Positions 28,746 through 40,191 of a DNA stretch of 64,000 nt are shown piece by piece. Both the position numbers and the translations under genes were made by a program. This stretch comes from Parietaria judaica (lineage: Eukaryota > Streptophyta > Magnoliopsida > Rosales > Urticaceae): NCBI GenBank assembly GCA_954871525.1, contig OX940865.1:24474420-24538419 (forward strand). The letters run 5' to 3'. Position 1 is the stretch's first letter, and each line of letters begins with the position of its first letter. The notes under the pieces are model-generated. The model saw only the letters and a program-made list of their open reading frames with translations, had not been told where the DNA came from and did no database searches.

Positions 28746-30852
28746 TGGAGTGAGATTTGATTTGTTTAAGAGTCTGAAAAACAATGCGTAAAACATAATC
28801 ATATACGTGGCACCAATATGATTAATCTGCTTTATCTGGTTGCTAACTATTACAAGAACTAGTGGACCGGCACCGCGCTTCATGTGGTGGCTTAAAATAT
28901 AAGTTAATAAAACTTGGTTGAAAGTTTTAATTTTTTTTTTAATTTATGTAAATTTAGTCCATAATTGAATGATATATTATGTCAAAATTGCATATGGATA
29001 ATTAAAACGTTTCAAACTTAGCAAATATCATAGATGCTTCACTAAGATCATTAAAAAATATTTCGTAATCTTATTTGATATTTGGAAAACATATATTCAT
29101 ATATAATACAGGAAAGCTAATACAAAAACCATTGTTACATTTCTATATTAGATAAACCATATGAATGTTTAGGGTTTATAGAAATCTCACTTAAACTCAT
29201 AATCTTCCAAATTGATATCTTCAACTGCGATGAAAGTTGATCATGGCTTAAGGCGATTGTTTTTAAAAGACAGAAAATCTGGGTTTTACGGGTACTCCAA
29301 CTTGTCAACATTTTCTAACCACAATATTTTATTTGTGGGATAAAAATTAATGAAGAATTTACTATTTTAGTTGTATTAATTAATTATATTAGTATTTTGG
29401 TTTTTCAATATAAATCATCCCACAAATAAAAAGATATGACCATTTATATATATTATGTTTTCATTTTTAATTTTTAAGGTTAAAAGTGTTATAAAAAAAA
29501 TAGAGAGAAAAAAGAAATATTAGTTATCAGCAACAAACTTGAAGAGAATAAAAAATCTTATCACAAAGCATGCATAAAAAAAGATTACCAGGAATACAAA
29601 ATCTACCTTAAGAAGAAGCTCAGACATATATTAGTTTGATATATATCCCCACAACCTGCAATAGAGCTTTAGAAATTAAAATAAATTTCAAGAGTAAGTA
29701 AAAATTTTAAAAATTTTAAAGCACAATTGTGAAGCTTCGATAACGCACATTGCCAGGACCGTGAAAATAAAAACACATAAAAGTTAGCAATGAACCAACA
29801 CAGCATATAAAGCTTCTAATTTGGTTCCAATTTTTTTTTTTTTTTTTTAAAAAGAGGCAAAGACTTGGCTTCTACTTATATAAACAAAATTAACTTGTCA
29901 TTTTATAAACGAAAAAAAAAACCGAAGCTATTAGAAATATAAAAGCTAGCAGGTGTGGTCAGTCTTTTACTACATTTGAAGTATTAAGAAGCAAAGAGAA
30001 TTACCTTCTCCACTGTTAGACCTTTCCCGGAAGCTTTATAACTCGTGTTTCTCCTCTCTTATACCTGAAATGAAACCATATAAAAAACCGTAATTAACGT
30101 GAAAAAGAAATTCCGAACTAAAGAAATTTACGCAATTGATAACTCAAGAACCAACCGGAAGGCCACATCTCTAGAGAGAATGAAAATAAATTAAATTTGC
30201 ATTTAAGATATTTCCACATTTAAGATTTCTCACATGGTTCAATTTCTTTAATTTGAGTAACAAAATTATCAATTAAAACCTAACCTAATAGACCGAGTAA
30301 GGACTAATATTGCAGAGAATCAAAAGCTGAGTTGATGCATGTTGGAAGCACTTGAATTAAAAAATCATGTATAATTAAATTTCAATGACACAAATCCTTA
30401 TTAATTTATACAATTGAAATTTATCAAAAATAAATTTTAAGTTTATTTTATTACCATGATTTAACAATGTATTCAAAGCAATAGCTAAATTTCAATAACC
30501 TTCTCACCCTTCACTTATATGTTACCATCAGATGATTTATGAATATATTTTCTTTAATCATTAATTGCAAAAAATTTAGAAAAAAGAATGAGGCTCAAAT
30601 TAATGGTTTTTGGCAGACACTGTCTCCGAAATTATATATATATTTTGAGGCACATATACCAAAAGTGAGTGACCAGGATTCTCCAATGTCAGAGGGATTG
30701 GTAAAACTCTCACACTTCACCTCCTTAATTTTGTCTGATTTTCTTTTGCTCACTCAAAAACATATGAAGACATGTATTGCAAATTATACATATGATATGT
30801 TTCTGGTGTGTTTTGATTATGAGTTTACCACATGAACCATTTTAGAGTACAA
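28746..30852. other. AT-rich intergenic DNA
   Basis: No supported gene. 30630-30780 is another scrap of the NLR-downstream unit (matches 31905-32050 through CTCACACT(T/C)CACCTCCTTAATTTT). A poly-T run lies at 29831-29848. On the minus strand between 29600 and 30180 there are a few short splice-flanked blocks that do not form a frame. Confidence 0.45.
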
Positions 30853-30973
30853 GATACAAAAGCATCGAGGAATTCACCCATTTGCCCACCACAGACACCG
30901 GGTCCGGCGTGGGATCAAACACTTGGCCGAGTTCAATTGTCATCCCAAAATGCAGATAACATTATATTTTCTG
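30853..30973 (+). repeat. Dispersed 120-bp repeat, copy B
   Basis: Second copy of the 20560-20678 segment, with about a dozen substitutions and a few indels. Confidence 0.65.
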
Positions 30974-31127
30974 GAAAATCATATTGATCAGATAATTTAT
31001 ATAATTAATCATATAAATATCCCAATATAATATTAAATAAATACCATACATACGTCGATCAGTACCTATTATAATTTTAGATAATTATTTTCATTAAATA
31101 ATTTATGATACGGAAATACTACTAGGA

Positions 31128-32060
31128 TTATGTCGGTGGGAGAGTTGGACGGGCACGAAAGCTACAACAATTGCAGTAGCCTCGGAGCGGAACAGAGCGA
31201 CAACATTTGGTATTATAATTTTACCCTTCCCTTTTGTAAGAGCCAAGCTTTATATGGGTTGTTGTCTTTAAGTATGTTTTTATTAATATAAGGGGTTCTT
31301 TTTCTTCTTTTTTTAATGTAATTTCTTAGCTTATTTTCCCTTACAACATAGGAAGTATGGACTTGGTGTCTTGTTCTATAGAGCTAACGTTGCTAAACTT
31401 GTCCACGCCACTTCGGTTTCAGTAAGCGCTCTTTTCGCAATTACGTTATATGCAGTGTTTTTTCTTTCTTTCTATTTTTCTTCATATTTGTGACTAACAA
31501 TGACAAGAACAAAGAGCACCATTTTTTTTTAGTTACAGAGTTCCATCTTGCTTGTACTAACAAGAGCAAGAGGTACATGAATTATAACAAGTTGTACATC
31601 ATTCTTATTTAATCTCTGATTTTTTTCAGGTGAACAAACAGATCAGCTTCGGGAACATAAATAATCTTGCAAACGTTGGCAAAGAAGCGGTGGAGACGAT
31701 TCCGTTACTCTGGTTTTGGGGCGTATTGCAGAAATCGAATTGATTTTGTCTTCAAATTACACGGAATTGCAATGTATGTTTCAAAGATTGTCCAGTGTTT
31801 CAATCTAATTTTGGCGTCGTCTATGCTAAACTCTCCACAGCGTACATCAGGTTTCTCCGTGCTTCAATGGCGAGTGAGGAAGAAAATAGCTCGAGGGATA
31901 TACGAGAGAGAGTGATTGGTACAACTCTCACACTCCACCTCCTTAATTTTTTACATCTTCATAACATTATTGTCTGATTTTCTTTTTGCTCACTACTCAA
32001 AAACATATGAAAGCAAAGCATGTATAGCAAATTGTACATATATAGATGAAATATATGTCA
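31128..32060 (+). pseudogene. NLR 3'-end relic plus downstream unit (last copy)
   Basis: GTGGGAGAGTTGGACGGGCA at 31137 matches the NLR at 24101-24119, but most of the following LRR tail is deleted, jumping to GCGGAACAGAGC. The downstream blocks then follow in order: 31350-31500, 31630-31870 and 31905-32050. It is clearly non-functional. This copy keeps the block shared with 28535-28745. Confidence 0.75.
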
Positions 32061-33343
32061 CCCCCACAACTTTAACATATTGTAAGATGTGAATATGAGT
32101 TTTCACATGAACCGTTTAATCAAATGTCCAAGACTTAACGTGTACAAACAAAGTATTCTCTTACACAAAGTTAGATTCACTTTATTTGCTTGAAAAATTC
32201 TCTTAGCTGAAGCTTCTTCTTCTTTGTACCGATGCAGGCATCTTCGAGTCTTCCGACTTTTAATCAATCAACCATGATTGTTTTGGAATCGAAGAAGAAG
32301 AAAAAGTGTACTAGGAGAAACCAAAAGCGTGAACCGGGAAGCATTTGGTGATAAGAGCAAGCTTATTGGAATCAAAGAGAGAAGAAAAGAGAGAAAGTGC
32401 CTTCGTCTTCTCCGTTTTCGGTGACGATATCTCAATGGTGTGTGTCGTGTATTCTCCCTTTTGGTGAGTTTATCCAAACTTTGTTGTAATCCTCTAGGTA
32501 TTTACTAGAGAAGGACTTGGTGTATCCCATTGGAAGATTTAAATGGCTTATGAGTCCTGTGGTTTTGAGGGTTATCCACGCTAAAATTTTGTTTCTTAAA
32601 ATCATGGTTGGATTGCGTAACTTGATTATACCGAATGGATTGCTTGGTTTGCGTTGGCAATTTGAATACACATTAATTAATTATTGAACACATTATTACA
32701 TTACGGCACTAAAATTCAGACGAAAAATGTACAAGTAATGTTCACCAGAAATTTATGGCAATGACTAAAAAATATTTATCACAAGATTAGGAAAACTTAA
32801 GATCAGTTGTAACTTCTTGCATTATGTACTCATGGTGAGAAGCATTATTAAAATGGGCCGGCCCATTTCTAAGAGGCCCAATGCGAATAGAAGTGATTAT
32901 TTCTGGTAGATTAAAATTAAATCATGTTTAAATCATTGGCCATAAGCTTTTTAAAAACAGAACTTGTGGAAATTGATCAAACTGTTGGCCATACTTTTTG
33001 AATGTACCGTGACGAGCTTTGTACTGTTGGAGAAGTTTATTGAGTCGGACAAAACCAATGTTTTAATGGGTTACTTATATTGGTATTGAATATAGGTCAG
33101 CTGTAATCAAGGTTTGCAAGCTGGTTTGTCGGCCCGCTAAAAAAGTATGACGTGTGTGGTGACATGTCGGATTACGTGGCGTCCACGTTGACGAGAAGCT
33201 GACCACGCAAACGTTGACTACTTCTGTTAGTCAAATATGGACGGAAATCATCTTTTGGTACTTATACCGCTATTAAATGAGGTTGGGGTTATGCCGCCTC
33301 AGTTGAGTAAAGGTTGAGGACTTATGCCGCTATTATCCCTTAA
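32061..33343. other. Intergenic DNA, nothing supported
   Basis: 32200-32650 has some purine-rich, exon-like sequence but no frame longer than 80 codons with recognisable content. 33250-33340 has two copies of the word CTTATGCCGCTATTA or close variants (33258 and 33320), a motif seen in several plant MULE-like scraps. Confidence 0.4.
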
Positions 33344-33808
33344 AAAAACTAGAGTAAAAACTGTGATCTTTATTTTAATAAGGATTATAAAACTTTCTTT
33401 AAACCCTAAAATGAGTAATATAAATCGAAATAGCAGTAAGGATTTTGATATAAATAAAAATTAGGAAAAAAATAATATCGAATGATGAATTTAGTGGTGA
33501 ACTTATGTGATACGAATTATAAGAGCATTGATTGAAAGCGATAAATTTAGAAGGTGAGTTGATTAATATGTAACACGCGAAAAATCAAGGGGTGTTTAAT
33601 TAAATATTAATAACTATGTCATTGACCAAGACACCAAGTAAGTATAGTATAACAACTTGATATCCTCGTATATATAGTCTAAACTTAAAGTTCAATAATT
33701 CGAGTATGGAGTGGAAAACGACATAAAAAAACAAAAACAAAAAAAGCTCATAGCTTGAAACGTGTATTGCATTAAATACTTGGAGTGATTAAAAGAATTT
33801 GCACACAT
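33344..33808 (+). repeat. Diverged copy of the upstream region of the split small gene
   Basis: It aligns from AAAAAAACTAGAGTAAAAACTG to ACTTGGAG(T/A)GATTAA with 6112-6556, about 450 bp, interrupted by small indels. Shared words include GGTGAGTTGATTAATAT, GGGGTGTTTAAT and TATGGAGTGGAAAACGACAT. The coding region of the small gene does not follow here, so this is either an orphan promoter copy or a repeat present at both sites. Confidence 0.75.
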
Positions 33809-33958
33809 GAGACGGAATTAATCGACAATTTTCATGATTTTTAAGTATTTATTTAGCACATAATATGTTTACACTACTTTGATTAACTTTGTTTTGCAGC
33901 AATAATCACAAAAGAAAAATACCATCACATGGAAAATGTTCAGTACTCTTGATTTTTT

Positions 33959-34213
33959 ATTTTATTTTCCAAAGCAGAGGCTCTTCCTTAACTCAGCTTG
34001 GCGACCGGAAACCATGTCTGAAACAAATGAAAAACATAACATAAATAAAATAATAAAAATTAACATTGAAATTTGAAAAATCTTTATCTCAATTTTTACC
34101 TCGAACGATTGCTTCACATTCTCGGAGAGTGAAGAGCTAGGAGGAGATTCTTCTTTCGGTTCTTTCGGGATCGGGGAAGGAGGATTTGCGGGAACGCAAA
34201 ATACGCCCAACAT
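33959..34213 (-). CDS. Possible small two-exon gene, unknown product
   Basis: Exon 34213-34098 (MLGVFCVPANPPSPIPKEPK through SENVKQSFE) could splice at GAG|GTAAAA to an acceptor TTTCAG at about 34022-34018. The short second exon would read TWFPVAKLS and stop, for about 47 residues. Both splice signals are canonical and the first exon is Pro/Glu-rich. I do not recognise the product; a chance arrangement is quite possible, and the upstream region offers a competing frame. Confidence 0.3.
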
Positions 34214-34459
34214 GGTCTCTTCGATAATTCTACCAGCCTTCTCGACAAATTATAACGCATACCATAATATTTTAAAGACGAAACCGAAAGAAGAAGAGAG
34301 AAGAAGAAAAAAAAAACGCAGCGGTAAAACCGTCTCACCAAATGCGGCGCAATGGGTTTTACGGTTCTTACACAGACGGGAGCCAAAACACTTAGCACAA
34401 CAAACTTGTCATTGCAACGCATACTTTTCGGCATCTCATCCAGATCCACCATTGTTACA

Positions 34460-37400
34460 ATAAATTTAAGCGATCAAGAAACAAAAAGAACTAAATCAGT
34501 GAACTTTTCTTGCTTGACAAGACTTGTAGACGCAATTCTATATGTCCCAGTCCTGGATCCAAAACATCCGTGTTTTATTGCTCCCGGGTTATTTTTTGTT
34601 TATATATAAAATAACAACTTCAAATCAAATAATAAACACAGCCTTAAAGTTCTAATAACGTTAAGCCAAAGATAGAAACTTAATCGCAAAAGTTAAAACC
34701 GAGTAGGTTACAGACTGCTCCATTTTTTTTCTTTTTTTTTAAGTTTGATCCCTGACGGTTTCTTGGGTTCAAATAAGCCGAGTTCCCAATTTTTTCTTAT
34801 AAAACGGGGTTGGAACGGGGCCAAAACCGGGCAAGATCAAAGAACAAGAATTCGGAAGGAATCAAAACACCATTGAAATGAAGGAGTTACCACTCCAGTA
34901 ATACATTTACTGCATCTAGGCCATTTACTTTTTTAACTTGTTTGATGATTAACATGTTTTCGTATACGTTATATTCAAAGCAATAATGGATAGAAAAATG
35001 GAACAGTTTTTTGTCCCACATGGGAGGGGAATAAAGTAGTATGGGAGGGAGAGAGCGAATAAATAGGAAAGAGAGATGCATTATGCATACCAACTACTTA
35101 TCTAATCATGGTCTTTCGGCGATCGAGAAGAGACTAATGGGTTTTTTTTTTTGAGGGAGAGACTAATGGTTGAAATATTCACGTATGGTGCTTCGAACGC
35201 GGTTATGTATGGTGCTTTGAACCCAAAATAATCGTGGTAATGAATCTTCGGATTCTCTAAACCCTTGGAATAATATATGGCATAAATTGAGTTTGTTTAT
35301 TTTTCATTGTACCAGTTGAACTTGAATATTGAGTTTGAAAAAAATCACATTTCTAAATTTTCACAATGAAAAAACAAACTTATTATTTCATCGTTTTGTT
35401 TTTTAATAGATTAAGTATGTACTGCTACAATAAAATATATTTTTTCAATGTTCCATTTGAAGAGATTTAAGGATCTACATACATTAAAACATCATATAAT
35501 TAATTTGTAAAACAAATAACAAAATAATGCCATCTCTAAATTTTACTATATATACCGCAAATATTCCTTAGTATACTTTGTTCTAGAAAATTAGAGTATG
35601 GTCATCCTTACAGCGTATCATATCATTGTGAAAATTTGGCATACAATATACTATTGGTCAATTTTCGATATTAAATGTCAATAGTATAGCGTACTATACT
35701 TGCATTCACATGCCCAATTTGTACATAGATAATCTCTAAGACAATCCATACATTAATTTCCTAGTATGACACGAAGTTTGAGAATTTATTAGGCTCACTC
35801 TGGTCCACACTCCACCATGTGGGCCTTGCTTGACATGGGCCTATTAATTCACACGCTTAAATTTACTCATGAATTTCCGCTAAAAAAAATACCCAATGCA
35901 CAATATCGTTAGTAAAAATGATTTAAATTCGGTGGAAAAGGGATAATCAAAGTTTTAAATATTGAAACTGATGAAAAATCAATAATTTTATATTATAGGC
36001 TTGATGATGAGTTTTAAGAAATTTTTTATCAACAAGTGTAATTATCGATCGACTTTACGAATAAATCGCCGACCAATTAATTTATTGACCGTTTTTTAGA
36101 AAATATTAATTTTTACTATGCTAAGATATAATTTGTAATTATAATTTTTATGTGAACGTAAAAGTTATAAGTGCAATTTAGTATTAGTTATATCCAACCA
36201 TCAACAAAAATAATATTACATATATTTATTTTTATTTTTCCCTCTCTTCCCTCACTTCTTCAATTCCTCTTTTTTCTCTTTGTTGCCGACTTTGTCAATT
36301 TCTTACCTTTTTTTATCTCTTTACTTATTCTTCTTCATTTCAATTTTATAAAATAAAAATGTACACTTACGCACAAAGGTACGCCAATAAATTAAAATTT
36401 TATAACGTCGGGGTTTTTAGAAGGTATACGCCATCTCAAGGCTGGGTTTTAGAGCTTTGAGAATAATTACATATTATGTGTAAAATTAAACAAATATATA
36501 GGATAAATCAAAATGAGAATTGAAGTGTAAAAAATGGAGGATTTTATGATGGTAATTGCCCAAAGAAGCATATGTATTAATTAGCAATAACTCTTTGCTT
36601 TCCATTGTTGTGCTAAGCTGTCGTTGCTCAGTGTGACCAGTAGTTCCTTCACAAAACCAAACATATTTAGCTTATAAATTAACCCATTCCTGTGCAAAGT
36701 CTGAAATGTCCACGCTAACCGTGGGTTTCTGCGTGCCCATTTCTTGGCATTACCGGTCCAATCTTGTCTATAAGTCTTGCCGCGTGGAAAATGCCTAGTG
36801 ATTATCCACTGTTTGGATATGGATGAATTTTCTTTTTTTAGTATTTTTATTTTTTCAAATTCACTATTTTACCCTTCTACTTTTTTTTATACATAATTTG
36901 GTTGATTTAAGTAGGGTTTTTATGTGCCACCGAGTCTTAAATATATGTTTTTTTTTTAAAGAGTAATTTTTGCTTCTTTATAAAGTGGACTTAATTTTGA
37001 CGAGAAGTAAAAAAAAAAAAAAAAAACATTAAGAACTTTGGTCGTGAAAAAAAATGAGTATTTATGTCGTTGCTCAGAAGGTATTAAATTTCTCGAATAT
37101 CCATCGGCATGCCTATCGAAAATATTTTTTATATTTTCGAGGATATGCGAAATGATTTACCTATGAGATACCAATCGACAAACGATATATCCGTAAAATG
37201 AAAAGTGCGAAACGATATCGACAAGCGGTATTTAAAACCTTGTGCTCTTTTCTCAATACGACACATAAATTTTCATATACTACTGGTTATATAATATAGT
37301 ATTTATTACTAGATACTAAAGAAAAAATTAATACAAACATAATTATATTATAGAATACTCATCGGTTTTTGGGCCTAATCGTAAGATATGACTGGTACAA

Positions 37401-38945
37401 ATCAAATACTTAAAAAGTTATCCGTCGATAATACACTTGTATAATCGATTTAACTGATGTTGTATCGTAAAAACTTGCTCAAAATAATTTATTTTCATTA
37501 GGAATCTAAAAATAGGAGTAGAAAAAGAAACACATAGTATCATGCAAAATATTAAAGACAGATTACATGAAACGAGTAGTCTAAAACAAACACTCATAGA
37601 GGCCCTCGAAGATCAATGTGCCTAACATTGTTACTTTATTTAGGAAGAATACAAATATATGTTATCTACATAATGCTTTATTTTATATATAAAATATGCC
37701 CCAAAACGATACAAGTTCCCCAGAAAATCATATGAAATTTCTTGAGATGTTCAAAAATATGTATACACCCATAATAATATTAATATATTATATGCCATAG
37801 TCAATTGTTTCTTGCTTCTCAAACAAAGAGACATTGGGGAAACAAATAAACAGATAATAATTGAATTTGAATGGCATGGACCTCTGTAGAGGCCAAATAA
37901 GTTAGAAAGAGACCCAAAAAGATGTAACTTTTAGTACATAAGCAGATGAAATACTCTGAGATTTCCATAGAAAACATCTGGTGAATAATAGAGTGTCACT
38001 CATATATCTGGGTTCAAATTATTTATTTATAAATCTTCAAAATTTATTCTATCAATTAATGGCGATGATGATCGTTTTTTTTTTCTTTTTTTTTTTTGGG
38101 GTCAAATTTTCAAGTATTTAATCCTTTGAATTGTTAATACGCCAACTGTGATTAGCTGCAGCCAATCTATATACATTCACAAGGGGAAAAAAAGTTCTTA
38201 CACTCAATAATAGAAGGGATTAGGAATCCCGGAAACGTGCATTTATGTGCTTCCGCTGCGTTCCAACCGACACCCGATCTCGGTCATATTGTAAAACAAT
38301 GCTCTTTACGAGAACGATAGTGAAAAAACTCCTGGTCATGAGAAACAACATGATATAGTCCACAAATGACAAATTCTAAATTCTATTTGAGAAAAGTCGG
38401 GTATGCTAAGTTCTATTTGTAAGGCCTCTATTATTCTTCTTGATTATGTCTTTCTCGTTAGTTTGTAATGATAACTCATGTGGTTCTCGTTTAATAATTA
38501 ATGAAAATGGCAAAACAAATACAAACTTTGTGTAGCTTGGGTACTTTGAAATTTACTAATTTTGCCTAAGTTTAGTATATTAATCTCTATAATCTTTGAA
38601 AATTTCAACTAAATTCAAAAGATTTGTTTAAATGGACCCCTTCGTTATGGGTGTGGGCACAAAACATACCCACAACATCAACAAAAAGAAAGAAAAAGCA
38701 TCATATGACTATCATATATAGAGAGAGCGACCGTGCGAGAGAGAAGCCGAGGAAAAACATTTTCCTCTACAAAATTGGGAGGCTTCCTTTTTTCTACTCG
38801 TCCAAAAACTACCCTAAACTTACTTTTCATTTCAAAAAACCCCCCTCACCTCTCTCTCTCTCTCTCTCTCAACTTTCTCTCTCTACCCCTTCTTGTCGTC
38901 CGTACAACTCCAATTAAAACTATTTGTTTTTTTTTTTGAAATGTC
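34460..38945. other. Long AT-rich gene-free stretch
   Basis: No gene, RNA gene or complete transposon is visible. Poly-T/poly-A tracts are frequent (for example 36946-36957, 37009-37026 and 38078-38099), and a CT microsatellite lies at 38851-38869. The last few hundred bases are the 3' flank of the PLATZ gene. Confidence 0.5.
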
Positions 38946-40191
38946 TCAGTAAAGCGGGGCCCTCTGGGGATTCCCCTTGCGCCGGTTCATCATCATCGCC
39001 GCAGCGGCCGCCACCGAAATCCCGGACACGGGCCGGTACACCGGCCTGCACACCCCGGAGACACTGCTCCGCTTCTTCCGCACAATCTCTGCCGTCCCGG
39101 CCGTGCACCGCACCGCCAAACCCACGCCCTCGCTCTCGCCCGAGAGCGAGCCAGAGGCCTCCGGCGCCGACTCCGCATCCATCTCGGGCAGAGCGAGGAA
39201 CTTGCACTCGTACAGGTAGCCCGCCACTCCCCCTTCGGTCTTCACCAGATACTCTATCTGCTCAAATTAAAAATTACGAACATTTACGGCATAAATACCA
39301 AATTTTAACGAGAGCGGCCAAAATTGAAAAAAAGGAAACGAATTATTGTCACTATTGAATACTTATGCCGCTAATATGAGTAAAAGTTAATGAATATCAT
39401 ATAATAATTAGATGGGGAATAAAATTAGGAAGAGACCTTGCAAGAGAGAGAGCAAAAGAGATAAGGGTCCTGAAGGCTTCGGTCGCAGGTGCAGCAGATA
39501 TTGCCTGACCCTCGAAAGGTTCTCGTCTGAGGCCTCTGGTTCAAGAACACCACTTTCGCACTGTTGGTCGTGTACGACTGTAATTATACTCAAATTCAAA
39601 TTTAAAACATCAACACGATTGGATTAAGATCAAGGATTAATAACGAGACACTCACTTGGACCAAGGAACAGTCTAGAAGCTTCGTGGCGTCGTCCAGCCT
39701 TATAACGTCATGGTACACATACCTCCTTATCTATCAGATCAAATTGCATTTCAGTTTCGGAAATTCGCTTTCCTACCCCCTTCATTTGTAATTTTGGCAA
39801 ATATGTACCCCGCGTGCTCAAAAACATTTCAAATATACCCTCAATCCTTTTTCAAAATATTTATAAAACCATCTATTCATCAAGGGTGTCGTCATTTCTA
39901 AAAAAATTTAACATAAAGGAGCAAATTTCCCTTGAATTGAAATTTAAAGAAATAAAAAGTGTGTAGAGTGTTTTTGGAGAAAGAACCTGCAAGAGACGAT
40001 GGGAGCGATGAGGAGGCAAGCAGTGAGGGCAGAGAGAGAAGCAGCAGTCGAGGCAGTAGATGTTCTTCTCGTTCTTCTTGGCGTCCTCGTGAATTACGCA
40101 CGCGTTGTAGAACTTCTCCTCCAGCAGCACCGCCAGCCACCCCGGGCACCCCTCCTGCCACACCACAGTTCAAATATCCCCGCCATAACAT
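38946..40191 (-). CDS. PLATZ zinc-binding transcription factor (5' end apparently frameshifted)
   Basis: Exons on the minus strand: the first ends at 39987 (LLQ|GTTCTT); then 39730-39656, 39577-39437 and 39257-38946, all phase 0 with GT-AG borders. The protein reads GWLAVLLEEKFYNACVIHED, CLDCCFSLCPHC and RRYVYHDVIRLDDATKLLDC. It continues SYTTNSAKVVFLNQRPQ, NICCTCDRSL and FCSLSCK, then a low-complexity tail ending RAPLY. These are the cysteine/histidine blocks of PLATZ proteins, plant zinc-dependent binders of A/T-rich DNA that repress transcription. The likely start, ATG 40191 (MLWRGYLN), is out of frame by one base with GCPGWLAVLL; in the PLATZ frame a TGA precedes. One extra base in the C4 run 40149-40152 would explain this; an unseen upstream exon spliced at CAG|GAGG is the alternative. 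Confidence 0.85.
39278..39390. other. Intron 3 of the PLATZ gene with a transposon-like scrap
   Basis: The words TTTACGGCATAAATACC (39280s) and CTTATGCCGCTAAT (39363) face each other like ends of small MULE-type insertions seen elsewhere in this window, but no clean target duplication was found. Confidence 0.3.

Noticed and set aside
29600..30180. Minus-strand blocks flanked by AG and GT that look like small exons
   Set aside because: Every frame through them hits a stop within a few residues and they do not join in phase.
38924..39358. Plus-strand frames opposite the last PLATZ exon
   Set aside because: Pro/Ser/Arg-rich shadows of a GC-rich exon; the PLATZ reading on the minus strand is clear.
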